Notes: a model not told the origin generated them from the sequence alone. A DNA stretch of 27,420 bases from JAYZDF01 sp036337945 (GCA_036337945.1 JAYZDF010000023.1:1-27420), one strand, 5' to 3'; positions 1 to 7,460 are shown, counted from the first letter of the stretch. A program made the numbers and translations.

Positions 1-719
1 ACTAGCGCTGTTTGAACGCTGCTCGGTCGCGGGATAAGCTTAGTCGTAATCTCTGTAATCACACCAAGAGTTCCCTCCGAGCCGACCATAAGTCCTACTA
101 AATCATAACCAGTCACCCATTTGATGGTTCGTTGTCCAAAACGATGAACTTCACCATTCGGGAGCACGACCTCCAATGAGAGTACGTAATTTCTCGTGAC
201 TCCGTACTTGAGAGCCCGTGGTCCACCAGCGTTACAGGCGACATTGCCGCCCAAAGAGCAGATTTTCAGGCTATTCGGGTCTGGTGGATAAAACAGATTC
301 TCTTGTTCTACTTGTTCCATGAAATCCGCAGTAATGATTCCTGGTTCAGCAACAGCCACCATGTCTTCACGGTTGACCTCGAGCATTCTATTCATGCGGT
401 CTAGACTGAGGACGATTCCTCCGTGGATAGGCAGTGAACCACCCGATTTGCCGGTTCCCAGCCCACGAGGGGTGACCGGAACACCGAGCGCGGTGGCAAC
501 TCGAAATACCGTTTGAACGTCGGTCACGTTTTCGGCTCGGACTACGATGTCTGGTGCGTGAGACCCGCAAAAGGAATAGTCTTCGCTATAGGGACCAAAT
601 AGCTCAGGGTCCATAAGGACTTTCCGATCGCCAAGTTCAGCAGCCAGAACCCTTTCGGCCTCCTTGAGGCTTTTTGGGTCAGCTCTTCTTTTGAAGCCCT
701 TTTGATTAGCAACCTTCAT
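1..719 (-). CDS. GlcD-type FAD-binding oxidase, C-terminus beyond the window
   Basis: This is an FAD-dependent 2-hydroxyacid oxidase/dehydrogenase of the GlcD (glycolate oxidase subunit D, D-lactate dehydrogenase) family, probably cytoplasmic or membrane-associated. I translated 239 residues with no stop before the left edge, so only the FAD-binding PCMH half is visible. Hallmarks are the pyrophosphate-binding stretch PRGLGTGKSGG (residues 84-94), SLGGNVACNAGG (155-166) followed by KYGVTRNYVLSLEVVLPNGE (171-190), and GSEGTLGVITE (213-223). The substrate-binding C-terminal half is off the window. The ATG at 717-719 has an ideal AAGGAGG eight bases upstream, which lies inside the end of the preceding Fe-S gene; the two overlap by 14 bases, implying coupled translation. 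An Fe-S partner directly upstream suggests electrons leave the flavin through that protein. The exact substrate cannot be read from the sequence. Confidence 0.92.
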   Translation of the reverse strand, partial: MKVANQKGFKRRADPKSLKEAERVLAAELGDRKVLMDPELFGPYSEDYSFCGSHAPDIVVRAENVTDVQTVFRVATALGVPVTPRGLGTGKSGGSLPIHGGIVLSLDRMNRMLEVNREDMVAVAEPGIITADFMEQVEQENLFYPPDPNSLKICSLGGNVACNAGGPRALKYGVTRNYVLSLEVVLPNGEVHRFGQRTIKWVTGYDLVGLMVGSEGTLGVITEITTKLIPRPSSVQTAL

Positions 720-1065
720 AGAGTTTTCCTCCTTTCGGCAGGGTCAGCAGCTTCATGTTTTCCTGTACTTCCGTGCAGCAGGCTCGGATAGTACGAGATA
801 TTTGGTGAGTTTGATCCATTATCGTCATCTCACAACATCCCTTAGTATTATTCCAACACAACCGGTGCCACTCTAATGTCAATGCTTCCCGCCTGATTTC
901 AAGATATTGAAGGCTTCTCAGAAGGCTGTTTCCTTCTGGAACGTGGAATATCTGCCCTTCGATATGAATGGGAATGAGACGCGTATAATTCCCAAAGAGG
1001 TCGATTTCCTCTTGGCTCAGCGGCTCTGAGCGAATGATGGGCTCGGGGCGGGTCGACATACTCAC
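706..1065 (-). CDS. Small [2Fe-2S] ferredoxin-like protein
   Basis: A 119-residue soluble protein without signal peptide that resembles 2Fe-2S ferredoxin-fold domains (Fer2_4 type). The body reads FHVPEGNSLLRSLQYLEI (residues 40-57), then a cysteine cluster at C70, C77, C78, then C96-C97 in RACCTEV, then a terminal beta-strand ending LLTLPKGGKLYEGC. This follows the ferredoxin order of a C-rich loop, then a lone C before the last strand, but the C-x6-CC spacing is not the textbook C-x4-C-x2-C, so the ligand set is uncertain. It lies 24 bases after the cytochrome/FMN-like gene and overlaps the downstream FAD oxidase by 14 bases, suggesting it takes electrons from that flavoenzyme. The listed start is GTG at 1063-1065; an ATG two codons on (1057-1059) is equally possible, and neither has a clear Shine-Dalgarno. 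Confidence 0.7.
   Translation of the reverse strand: MSMSTRPEPIIRSEPLSQEEIDLFGNYTRLIPIHIEGQIFHVPEGNSLLRSLQYLEIRREALTLEWHRLCWNNTKGCCEMTIMDQTHQISRTIRACCTEVQENMKLLTLPKGGKLYEGC
728..734 (-). promoter_or_regulatory. Strong ribosome binding site for the GlcD-type gene
   Basis: On the minus strand AAGGAGG lies 8 bases before the ATG at 717-719. It sits within the last codons of the upstream Fe-S protein gene, so it fixes the GlcD start and shows that the 14-base gene overlap is real. Confidence 0.8.
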
Positions 1066-1089
1066 GAAGAGTATATCACGTAAGCTGGT

Positions 1090-1929
1090 CTACTCGTCGG
1101 CCCATGTACGTTCGTTTTCATCTCGATCGTACATAGTCGCGGTTTCCATTGCTCTCAGGTAGCCTTCAAAAACCGCTTTCGCCAATTTCTTGTCTTTGCG
1201 TGATTTGAAAGGTGTTTTCTGGCCTTTTTTACCTTGTCCTTCAAACTGAGTCAGTTTGCGATTCAACTTCGCAGTTTTTTTGTCGGTATCAAATACAGCG
1301 AGCTTGGTGATCTTCCCGCCGGCATCCATCGCGATCCCGATCTGGCCATCATACCCGTTGCTGACGAATGGAAGAAATACAAGATAGCCAGCCTTGTACT
1401 TCTTTTTCAGTTCATCAAGAAGTAATGGCTCTGGGGGTACGTAAGTCAGGTTCCCTTGCTCATTGGGCATGTCGAAAAAAGTAAAAACTTGAGCAGTTTT
1501 TTCGCTGAGCTTCTTCCCTATGGCTTTTTTGATTCGCTTTAGACCATATTTATCAATGGTATATTCACCGCATAGGTATCGACCTGCGTCGGGAAAGAAA
1601 TCATACAGAGCAAGGTGTTTGGTGTTGATGTAAGCAATCACATCCCAAATCTCCAAAAGAGATAATTTAGGAATAGAATCACTTGCACCTTTGCGACTCT
1701 TGATTTGTTGATACAGGCGCTCGTTCCTGAGCTCTGTCATATGCTCGGAGTCAGTAATAGGAAGTTGACACCAATCTGGGCCATTGACGTTGCCGGTATC
1801 AACGCACTGTTTTTTGTAGAGCTTCTCGCCATTGACGGGGTCACCAACCCAGGCACGCTGCTCGGCAGCAAAACTTGGGAGTGAAAGTGTAGTAGCGGTT
1901 ATTAGGGCTGCGACGTTCAGTAATTTCAT
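1090..1929 (-). CDS. Secreted degenerate cytochrome c / FMN_bind-like protein
   Basis: A 279-residue periplasmic protein with signal peptide (cleavage near A21-A22). Residues 29-105 follow a class I cytochrome c: GDPVNGEKLYKKQC at the heme site and LSLLEIWDVIAYIN as the last helix. However the CxxCH motif is C42-V-D-T-G46, so the second Cys and the His ligand are gone, and the usual MP of the Met ligand loop is IP (residues 86-87). Residues 180-235 resemble an FMN_bind domain (GYDGQIGIAMDAGGKIT, then a QFEGQ turn), but the usual SGAT flavin-attachment motif is absent. It therefore looks like a redox-carrier scaffold without its cofactors. An AGGAG overlapping the upstream gene's stop supports the start. 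It sits in a redox operon with a thioredoxin protein and a flavoenzyme. Its role is unknown; it may be a binding or assembly protein. Confidence 0.75.
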   Translation of the reverse strand: MKLLNVAALITATTLSLPSFAAEQRAWVGDPVNGEKLYKKQCVDTGNVNGPDWCQLPITDSEHMTELRNERLYQQIKSRKGASDSIPKLSLLEIWDVIAYINTKHLALYDFFPDAGRYLCGEYTIDKYGLKRIKKAIGKKLSEKTAQVFTFFDMPNEQGNLTYVPPEPLLLDELKKKYKAGYLVFLPFVSNGYDGQIGIAMDAGGKITKLAVFDTDKKTAKLNRKLTQFEGQGKKGQKTPFKSRKDKKLAKAVFEGYLRAMETATMYDRDENERTWADE

Positions 1930-1941
1930 CTTTCGTTTCTC

Positions 1942-2523
1942 CTACAATTTGATGGGGCGTCGGCGGTTACTCGCGGGAGCAGCTCCACTTCCTTCTAATT
2001 CTTTTGGCAGTGGCCATACATTGACAGGCAGTTTCACTTTCGTACTAAGTTTTTTTCCTTCGTCTGAAGTGCCACGAAGCTCGATTACATGAATCCCGTC
2101 AGTAGCAGGAGTCATATGTACGCCATATTTTCCACGGGATAATGGGATACCGTGTACTCTGTAGAGTCCGACTGATTTACCGCTAGCATCGAACAGCTCT
2201 GCGACCAGCTTCGCGCTTTTTTGAGGAACTCGTTTACCGAATTTTACGTGCGCACGTTCAGGGAGTTCGTTAACTGTGATGTAGATCTCAACCAACTTCT
2301 CAGCGTCTGCGATACCGGGCTCGAAATCAAATAGAAATGAAAACTTACTTTCACCCGTTTCTATTGTGGTCCAACTACGTGTCTTGGGCTTAGGTGGTGG
2401 TGCCTTTTCCTTGGCTTTGAAGGGAGAGTCTCCTGCTTCTTCAGCTATTGCGGTCATTGCCGGGAGCGACGCGCTCACCATAATGCCAGCCAGCATAAGT
2501 TTTGATAGTTTTGACAACTGCAT
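1942..2523 (-). CDS. Secreted beta-sandwich protein, YtkA-like
   Basis: A 193-residue exported protein with signal peptide (cleavage after AIA27), a Pro/Lys-rich linker (residues 36-48) and a beta-rich domain from about 55 to 175. The order of strands, with GLYRVHGIPLSRGKYGVHMTP (119-139, given here as landmarks only) followed by GIHVIELRG (143-151), resembles YtkA/FixH-like or Ig-like periplasmic domains. Similarity is by pattern only. The C-terminus is short, basic and Pro-rich. AAGGAG five bases before the ATG makes the start secure. It is 15 bases after the DsbA-like gene and 12 bases before the cytochrome/FMN-like gene, so it belongs to the same operon and probably acts with them in the periplasm. 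No cofactor or catalytic motif is visible. Confidence 0.65.
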   Translation of the reverse strand: MQLSKLSKLMLAGIMVSASLPAMTAIAEEAGDSPFKAKEKAPPPKPKTRSWTTIETGESKFSFLFDFEPGIADAEKLVEIYITVNELPERAHVKFGKRVPQKSAKLVAELFDASGKSVGLYRVHGIPLSRGKYGVHMTPATDGIHVIELRGTSDEGKKLSTKVKLPVNVWPLPKELEGSGAAPASNRRRPIKL

Positions 2524-2528
2524 TGTTT

Positions 2529-2534
2529 CTCCTT
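2529..2534 (-). promoter_or_regulatory. Ribosome binding site of the YtkA-like gene
   Basis: AAGGAG on the minus strand, five bases before the ATG at 2521-2523. It lies in the 15-base gap after the thioredoxin gene and confirms the start. Confidence 0.75.
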
Positions 2535-2538
2535 GTGC

Positions 2539-3474
2539 CTAACGGCATTCTCCACGTTCAGCTTCCATGGCTAGGTATTCCACGAAATATTCAGGGGTTC
2601 TAGGAAACCCAAAAAGTCTTCCGTTTATGAATATTGAAGGTGTCGACTGGACACCGTATTTTTGGCCAGTAGCCTTATCAGCGAGCACTCGACTTTTATG
2701 TTTTTGCTGTGTGAGAGCATTTTCGAATTTTTTGACATCGAGCTTAAGTTTCTTTGCGAATGAAACCAAAGTCTTCAGGTCAAATGAATCTTTGTTAGCG
2801 TATAACAGGTCGGCCATCTCCCAGAATTTTCCTTGTATGCGAGCTTCTTCCGCCGCTTGCGCAGCAAGGGCTGATGGTCCATCCTCTTTGCCCAGAGGAT
2901 AGTAAAAGTAACTGAGCTTGATGCCGGGTTGTTCGGCCAGCTGTTTCAGAACGGGGTGAGCATCGCGACAATGACCGCATCGAAACTCTGCGAATTCTAC
3001 AATGTGTAACTTGGCATCCGGGCTGCCTTTTGTTCCGTGATTTGAGGTATCAAACTCACGTTTCGCGCCATTATAACCCTCAGAGAATCCTTGTAGTATA
3101 GTGATTTCAACTTCCTCTGTAGCCATGCCAGCTGCGAAGTGATTCATTATGAAAGTCGTCATTCGCTCAGAACAACCGACGCAGGAACAGTCTGCTTTAT
3201 TCGAAAGACAAGCGGCTAATGTTCTAGGACATCCGCAATAACAAAATGTCTCGTTCAGAATTCTGAGGAAGTCTTGCCGTTGGGCTGCCGGAACTTGCGT
3301 GATATCAATGGAGTCAATGGGCGCATATTGTTTGGCCTGTGCCTCAATTTGGTCTGCTTCTTTGGTTATCGCAGACTTAGTGGATTCGCTTGTAGCTTCT
3401 TGAGAAGCTCCTTTGCATGTCGCGCCTGCCAGGGTCAGCCCTAGCAAAATTAATAATCCTGGTCTCGCTTGCAT
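2539..3474 (-). CDS. DsbA-like thioredoxin protein with N-terminal CcmH-like Cys-rich domain
   Basis: A 311-residue envelope thiol-disulfide oxidoreductase. The N-terminus (hydrophobic to T19, Cys at 20) is a signal peptide, possibly of a lipoprotein, though the box GATC is not canonical. Residues 75-130 form a compact domain with seven cysteines (C78, C80, C82, C89, C96, C98, C101) followed by GMATEEVEITILQGFSEGY, which recalls the CcmH/NrfF layout of a Cys motif plus an EEI-type helix. Residues 155-305 are a DsbA/Thioredoxin_4 domain with active site C166-G-H-C169 and cis-Pro loop QSTPSIFINGRLFG. It is the first gene of a five-gene minus-strand run whose later members include a cytochrome-like protein, so a role in thiol handling or cytochrome/metal-protein maturation is plausible. 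This is inference. Confidence 0.88.
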   Translation of the reverse strand: MQARPGLLILLGLTLAGATCKGASQEATSESTKSAITKEADQIEAQAKQYAPIDSIDITQVPAAQRQDFLRILNETFCYCGCPRTLAACLSNKADCSCVGCSERMTTFIMNHFAAGMATEEVEITILQGFSEGYNGAKREFDTSNHGTKGSPDAKLHIVEFAEFRCGHCRDAHPVLKQLAEQPGIKLSYFYYPLGKEDGPSALAAQAAEEARIQGKFWEMADLLYANKDSFDLKTLVSFAKKLKLDVKKFENALTQQKHKSRVLADKATGQKYGVQSTPSIFINGRLFGFPRTPEYFVEYLAMEAERGECR

Positions 3475-3539
3475 CTACCGAACTGCTATCCAGTCCTGAC
3501 TGCAAGGTCAATCGTACAATCGTGATGATCGACTTAGTG

Positions 3540-3643
3540 TACCTAGGTAAAACACTATGGCGGCATATCCCGAGTGGTATTACGACGCATGTCGCTTGAA
3601 AATAGGATGGAAAACGGCAATTTTATTGAAAGTAGGTCCTAGG
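3540..3643. other. Divergent intergenic region with two CCTAGGT sites
   Basis: The 197-base gap between the divergent thioredoxin and FHA-GGDEF genes must hold both promoters. It contains the perfect 10-base palindrome TACCTAGGTA at 3540-3549 and a second CCTAGGT at 3638-3644. These could be operator half-sites, but two short matches may be chance. I could not assign convincing -35/-10 pairs here. Confidence 0.2.
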
Positions 3644-3671
3644 TTGGTTCCAATTACAGCGGCGAATACAG

Positions 3672-4577
3672 ATGATGTTTGACGATTTTCGAGACACTAC
3701 CGAGGCAGTTGGCTATGTGCCACTCAAGACGCCAGAGCAGCGTCACCTCGTACCCGCACTCATCGTTATCGGTGGTAAGGCGTTTGGTCAGAGTTTTACA
3801 CTAGATTCCGATCTGACAGTGATCGGTCGTGGCCCAAAAAGCGATATCCATTTGGACGATGACGGTGTGTCTCGAGAACACGCGCAAGTTGTTCGTGCTG
3901 AGGAGGAGTGGCTTTATGTCGACCTCAACTCAACGAATGGTTCTTATTACGACGGAGAGGCTGTTCAGGTGCTGACACTTAGAGATGGCGACAAGCTGCA
4001 ACTAGGCACTGGGACCATCTTGCGCTTCCAGTATCAGGATCTTGTCGACGAGCGATATCAGCGCTCTATGTACGAATCGAAAACACGTGATCCTCTCACG
4101 GCGATATACAACCGTGGATATTTTATGGAGGCCATAGAAAGAGAAGTAGCTTTCGCAACTAGGCACAATCATACCTTGTCACTCGTTATGTTCGATATCG
4201 ATCATTTCAAGCACGTTAACGATTCCTTCGGACACTCAATGGGGGACGTCGCGCTGCAGAAATTATGTATCTCTATTCAAGACATCATCCGAAAAGAAGA
4301 TATTTTTGCTAGATATGGAGGCGAAGAGTTCGCTTTACTTTTGCGGAATACCTCCTCCGAAATGGCTTTTATACTTGCGGAACGCATGCGCCGTTGCGCC
4401 GAAAAACTCGACCTAACACACGAGAACAATCCTGTTTCTATTACTATATCTTTAGGTATTGCCAGTACCTGCGAATCTATTTCCACGGCGAAGGACTTGA
4501 TTACGACAGCGGATCAAAGGTTGTATCGTGCGAAGCATGGCGGTCGAAATCGAACTGAGGCTCAAGTGGTAGACTAA
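3672..4577 (+). CDS. FHA-GGDEF diguanylate cyclase
   Basis: A 301-residue cytoplasmic protein that should make cyclic di-GMP from two GTP. Residues 28-122 are a forkhead-associated domain: IGRGPKSDIHLDDDGVSREH (51-70) carries the R, S and H of the phosphothreonine site, and DLNSTNGSYYDG (84-95) the conserved STNG. Residues 138-292 are a GGDEF domain: D139-P-L-T at its start, FDIDHFKHVNDSFGH (174-188) with metal and guanine residues, the active loop G216-G-E-E-F220, and an intact RxxD inhibitory site (R207-K-E-D210) five residues before it, so product inhibition is expected. FHA fusion suggests control by a Ser/Thr kinase, a common arrangement in deltaproteobacteria. It has no membrane segment. 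The start ATG at 3672 is followed by a second ATG; no strong Shine-Dalgarno is seen. It is transcribed alone and convergent with the next gene. Confidence 0.95.
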   Translation: MMFDDFRDTTEAVGYVPLKTPEQRHLVPALIVIGGKAFGQSFTLDSDLTVIGRGPKSDIHLDDDGVSREHAQVVRAEEEWLYVDLNSTNGSYYDGEAVQVLTLRDGDKLQLGTGTILRFQYQDLVDERYQRSMYESKTRDPLTAIYNRGYFMEAIEREVAFATRHNHTLSLVMFDIDHFKHVNDSFGHSMGDVALQKLCISIQDIIRKEDIFARYGGEEFALLLRNTSSEMAFILAERMRRCAEKLDLTHENNPVSITISLGIASTCESISTAKDLITTADQRLYRAKHGGRNRTEAQVVD

Positions 4578-4585
4578 TCCTCCTG

Positions 4586-4604
4586 ACCGGTCTGAATCGC
4601 CGGT
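4586..4604. terminator. Weak hairpin between convergent genes
   Basis: ACCGG and CCGGT form a 5-bp stem with a 9-base loop in the 29-base gap between the stops of the FHA-GGDEF gene and the facing membrane-protein gene, followed on the plus strand by ATTTAAT. It could be a weak bidirectional terminator, but the stem is short and there is no real T-run. Confidence 0.25.
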
Positions 4605-4606
4605 AT

Positions 4607-5536
4607 TTAATCTGTGATGATGAGACTTTTAGAAAGACTCTGTCCTTTTTTCAACTTCACGTTAAACTGGCGTGTCCCAAAGTTTGGATGCCATACGCTT
4701 AGACCAACACTTAATGCTGGAATCTTCTCAAATCGAAACTGACCTTTTGAGTTAACCTGTTGGGCAAATGGATGCTCAAAAACAGCGATATAGCTTGTTG
4801 ACGTCTTCACATGATTAGAGTGCACGCCGCAACGAATCGGCTTTGGTTTCATGCTTTGCGAGATACGAATGACATTGTGACGTCCATTCAAATTTGCGGT
4901 GCTGATTTTCGGTAATACGGGGTAACTATCCAAGAGAGTGTGTAACGTCAAATCCTCTGAAGTTGCGATAAGTGCTTGATTGGTTTGAAGTACGGTAAGC
5001 CATGGTTCAAACCTTTCTCCATTATGAGTAATGCGCTTCGTTGATGTCTCGGTTCTAAAGACAATGTTTTCTAAACCTGAATCTATATAAACAAGAGTTC
5101 CGACAAGCGGCTCTTTGTTTCTATCAACTACAACACCTGAGAGTGTCGCCAATTCTTCAAGTGGAATTTTTGTCGGTTTTTTTTCTATTCGTCTTCTAGA
5201 TTTTGAAGTCCTCGTTGTTGATTCTGTTGAAGGGGGGTCTCCGGCGTGGATCCAAAGCGCCGTTGCAATGAGATACGTTGTTGCGAACTTGAGACAGGTG
5301 AGCTCGATGGTCGTAATCAAATAACTCGTCAGACGATGATTTTTCTCGATGAGATGTGCGATAAGAACCAGCACAGGAAGAACCAAATAGCTCGAAAGAA
5401 TTGCTTTATCGATCCTAAACGGGTTCTCTAGTAATGATTCACCACCAAACAAGAACACAAACAATGCAATCGAAAAGCAGGTCCAGAAGCTTTTTTGCGA
5501 CAACAGGATGACGTCAGAATTCGAACGACTACTCAT
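4607..5536 (-). CDS. Membrane protein with cupredoxin-like C-terminal domain
   Basis: A 309-residue protein with hydrophobic segments near residues 16-31, 46-61 and 72-97, a basic linker (about 108-124), and an extracytoplasmic part from about 130. That part starts as a carboxypeptidase-regulatory-like strand (LSGVVVDRNKEPLVGTLVYI) and goes on like the plastocyanin-related proteins often annotated as methylamine-utilisation proteins: a His at 199 where the family has its first ligand, then C236-G-V-H239-S-N-H242 where the family has C-x2-H-x2-M, then FEHPF, GQFRFEKIPAL and VWHPNFG. If this alignment is right, the copper site would be His/Cys/His with His242 in place of Met. The function is not known to me. 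It is alone on the minus strand, divergent from the rhomboid gene. Confidence 0.6.
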   Translation of the reverse strand: MSSRSNSDVILLSQKSFWTCFSIALFVFLFGGESLLENPFRIDKAILSSYLVLPVLVLIAHLIEKNHRLTSYLITTIELTCLKFATTYLIATALWIHAGDPPSTESTTRTSKSRRRIEKKPTKIPLEELATLSGVVVDRNKEPLVGTLVYIDSGLENIVFRTETSTKRITHNGERFEPWLTVLQTNQALIATSEDLTLHTLLDSYPVLPKISTANLNGRHNVIRISQSMKPKPIRCGVHSNHVKTSTSYIAVFEHPFAQQVNSKGQFRFEKIPALSVGLSVWHPNFGTRQFNVKLKKGQSLSKSLIITD

Positions 5537-5681
5537 GTTCTTGCTCTAATTTTCGATAAATTTCTCTTGAAGCGGTCAAGCTACATTCAAAACTGGAGGA
5601 AACCCGGATCTCTTTTCAAGCAAAATAAAAAAAAAGTTCCAATACAGCCCATCTTCACGTCTGGCAGGGTACATTGAAATA

Positions 5682-7460
5682 GTGGTTTTTGTTCAAACGC
5701 CCGACGGAATGCAAGAGCTTTCGTTAGAGGATTTTGAAGCGGGGGTTCGTGACGGGCAAATCTCTAGTGCCGCCCTCGTAAAATTTCCCATAATTACCGG
5801 AGAACGTTGGGTCAGAGCCGGAGACCTCGCTCTTTTTCAGTACCTCTATGAACCAGCTAAAATTCAGTTCCGGCGTAGATTTCGTCTGGGACGTTTCCCT
5901 TGGAGCACATCTCTTCTCATTCTTTTGCAAGTGATTTTGTTCATTGGTCTCGCCGGTCAAAGTTCTACGCTGCATCTCGATCACCTCATTCGTGCGGGAG
6001 CAAAGAATCCAGCTCACGTCTTTGAGCTCGGAGAAACATGGCGGCTGCTCTCCGCAAATTTTTTGCATCGTGATGTATGGCATTTGTTCTTCAATATGGT
6101 TTTCTTCTTCAACGTAGGTGCAACGATTGAAAACACATATCGAAGACAAGATTATTGGCTGATTATCGTCGCTTCGTCTCTAGGTACCACTCTTTTATCA
6201 GGAGTAATGTCTGACCAGACAACGGTTGGGGCGAGTGGAATTGTTCTTGGTTTTTTCGGCGCCGCATCTGTTTTTGGTCACAAGTATTCTCGTATTCTAC
6301 CCCGAAACTATCGTCGTTACTTCACTGGTATCATTCTGCCTTACGCCCTCTTTATTCTGTATGTGGGGTTAGTTACGGCAGGAACCGATAATTGGGGGCA
6401 CCTAGGAGGTCTTTTTGCCGGTGCTTTGTGTGCTTTGTTTCTTCAACCGAAGTTATTGCGTGCGAGCAATCGCGATGAACCGACCATATTTGGGAATTGG
6501 TCTGGTGCCCTCGCTCTTCTTTTGGTTTTCTTCACGTTGGTTTCAGGTGTTGCGATTAGAGAAATCGGAACGCCTTTTACCCGTTTCTCTGATCAGGAAA
6601 CCGGTTTGTCTTTTGTATATCCAAGCAGATGGTCATTCGGTGCAAATCACTTAGGCTATTCGGCGCGTGGAAACGAACTTGGCGTGACTGTCGGTGTCTA
6701 CGTGGGAAAGAGTTCACAGAGATTTAGCGAGTCGAATAACGCCAAACAAAACTTCATCAACCACGAACTTAAATTTCGTGAGAAACATGGATATATTACG
6801 TCCCTAAATATTCTTGATGAATCACCTGTCGAAATTGATGAGATAAAGGGGATTGTTCTCACGGCGTCATTGCATACTCGCGTAGGGCCCCAGCTCACAA
6901 AAAACGTCATTATTGAGCGCGGTTCTCTGAAATATTATTTTGTCATCGCGGTGCCCATGGAAATGGCATCTCGCTACGAGCCCATCACAGAAGAAATCCT
7001 AGGAAGTCTTGAGTTATCGGAACCTTTGTCTGTTACTGAAGCCCGGAAAGAAGTAGCTGTCTTTCCCCGCATGGCGTCTGCACACGCCAAATTAGGTGAC
7101 GAGTTAGCAATGATCGGAAAAGCCGAGGCGGCGAAGGCGTCGTATTTGCGGGCTCTAAACGACGTGTCTCCCGCAGAGCGTTCTCGAATCGGACTGGCTC
7201 GTCTCGCGTTGGACTACAGTGGAGATTTACAGAATGCAGAGCGCGTGTTGAGCGAGCATCCACTGAGTACAGAATTGCAGGTTGAGGCTGCGATTCTCTT
7301 AGCTGAGTTAAAATACCGAAGAGGTGCAGTAGACGAAGCGCTGGCAACTTTGGTCGCCACACTTAAGGTTCATCCGACTTCGAACCTGATACAGAAGCGC
7401 ATTCGAGAGTTATCGAATGCTAAAGTTTCTGGTCCCCGCTTTAGATACAATGCACGATAG
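5682..7460 (+). CDS. Rhomboid intramembrane serine protease with extra N- and C-terminal domains
   Basis: A 592-residue membrane protease. Residues 5-55 are a small GYF-like cytoplasmic domain (SLEDFEAGVRDGQIS, then W43). Residues 75-256 are a six-helix rhomboid core: WRLLSANFLH (120-129), H134 and N138 in WHLFFN, the nucleophile in G183-A-S185-G, and the general base H240 in WGHLGG, so the Ser-His dyad is complete. A seventh helix (about 275-292) carries a periplasmic domain (about 300-448) of the PsbP/DcrB type, starting with GLSFVYPSRWSF. Residues 452-572 are TPR-like helical repeats. The tail domains probably recruit or sense substrates near the membrane. The start is GTG at 5682-5684 with only a weak upstream AGGG. 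It is convergent with the esterase gene and not in an operon. Confidence 0.92.
   Translation: MVFVQTPDGMQELSLEDFEAGVRDGQISSAALVKFPIITGERWVRAGDLALFQYLYEPAKIQFRRRFRLGRFPWSTSLLILLQVILFIGLAGQSSTLHLDHLIRAGAKNPAHVFELGETWRLLSANFLHRDVWHLFFNMVFFFNVGATIENTYRRQDYWLIIVASSLGTTLLSGVMSDQTTVGASGIVLGFFGAASVFGHKYSRILPRNYRRYFTGIILPYALFILYVGLVTAGTDNWGHLGGLFAGALCALFLQPKLLRASNRDEPTIFGNWSGALALLLVFFTLVSGVAIREIGTPFTRFSDQETGLSFVYPSRWSFGANHLGYSARGNELGVTVGVYVGKSSQRFSESNNAKQNFINHELKFREKHGYITSLNILDESPVEIDEIKGIVLTASLHTRVGPQLTKNVIIERGSLKYYFVIAVPMEMASRYEPITEEILGSLELSEPLSVTEARKEVAVFPRMASAHAKLGDELAMIGKAEAAKASYLRALNDVSPAERSRIGLARLALDYSGDLQNAERVLSEHPLSTELQVEAAILLAELKYRRGAVDEALATLVATLKVHPTSNLIQKRIRELSNAKVSGPRFRYNAR

Noticed and set aside
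3483..3511. Promoter TTGACC-17-TAGCAG for the thioredoxin operon
   Set aside because: Weak -10 and too close to the ATG at 3474; it would give a leaderless transcript.
5724..6149. Long open frame on the minus strand within the rhomboid gene
   Set aside because: It is fully inside a gene with clear family motifs, has no ribosome site and no recognisable sequence.
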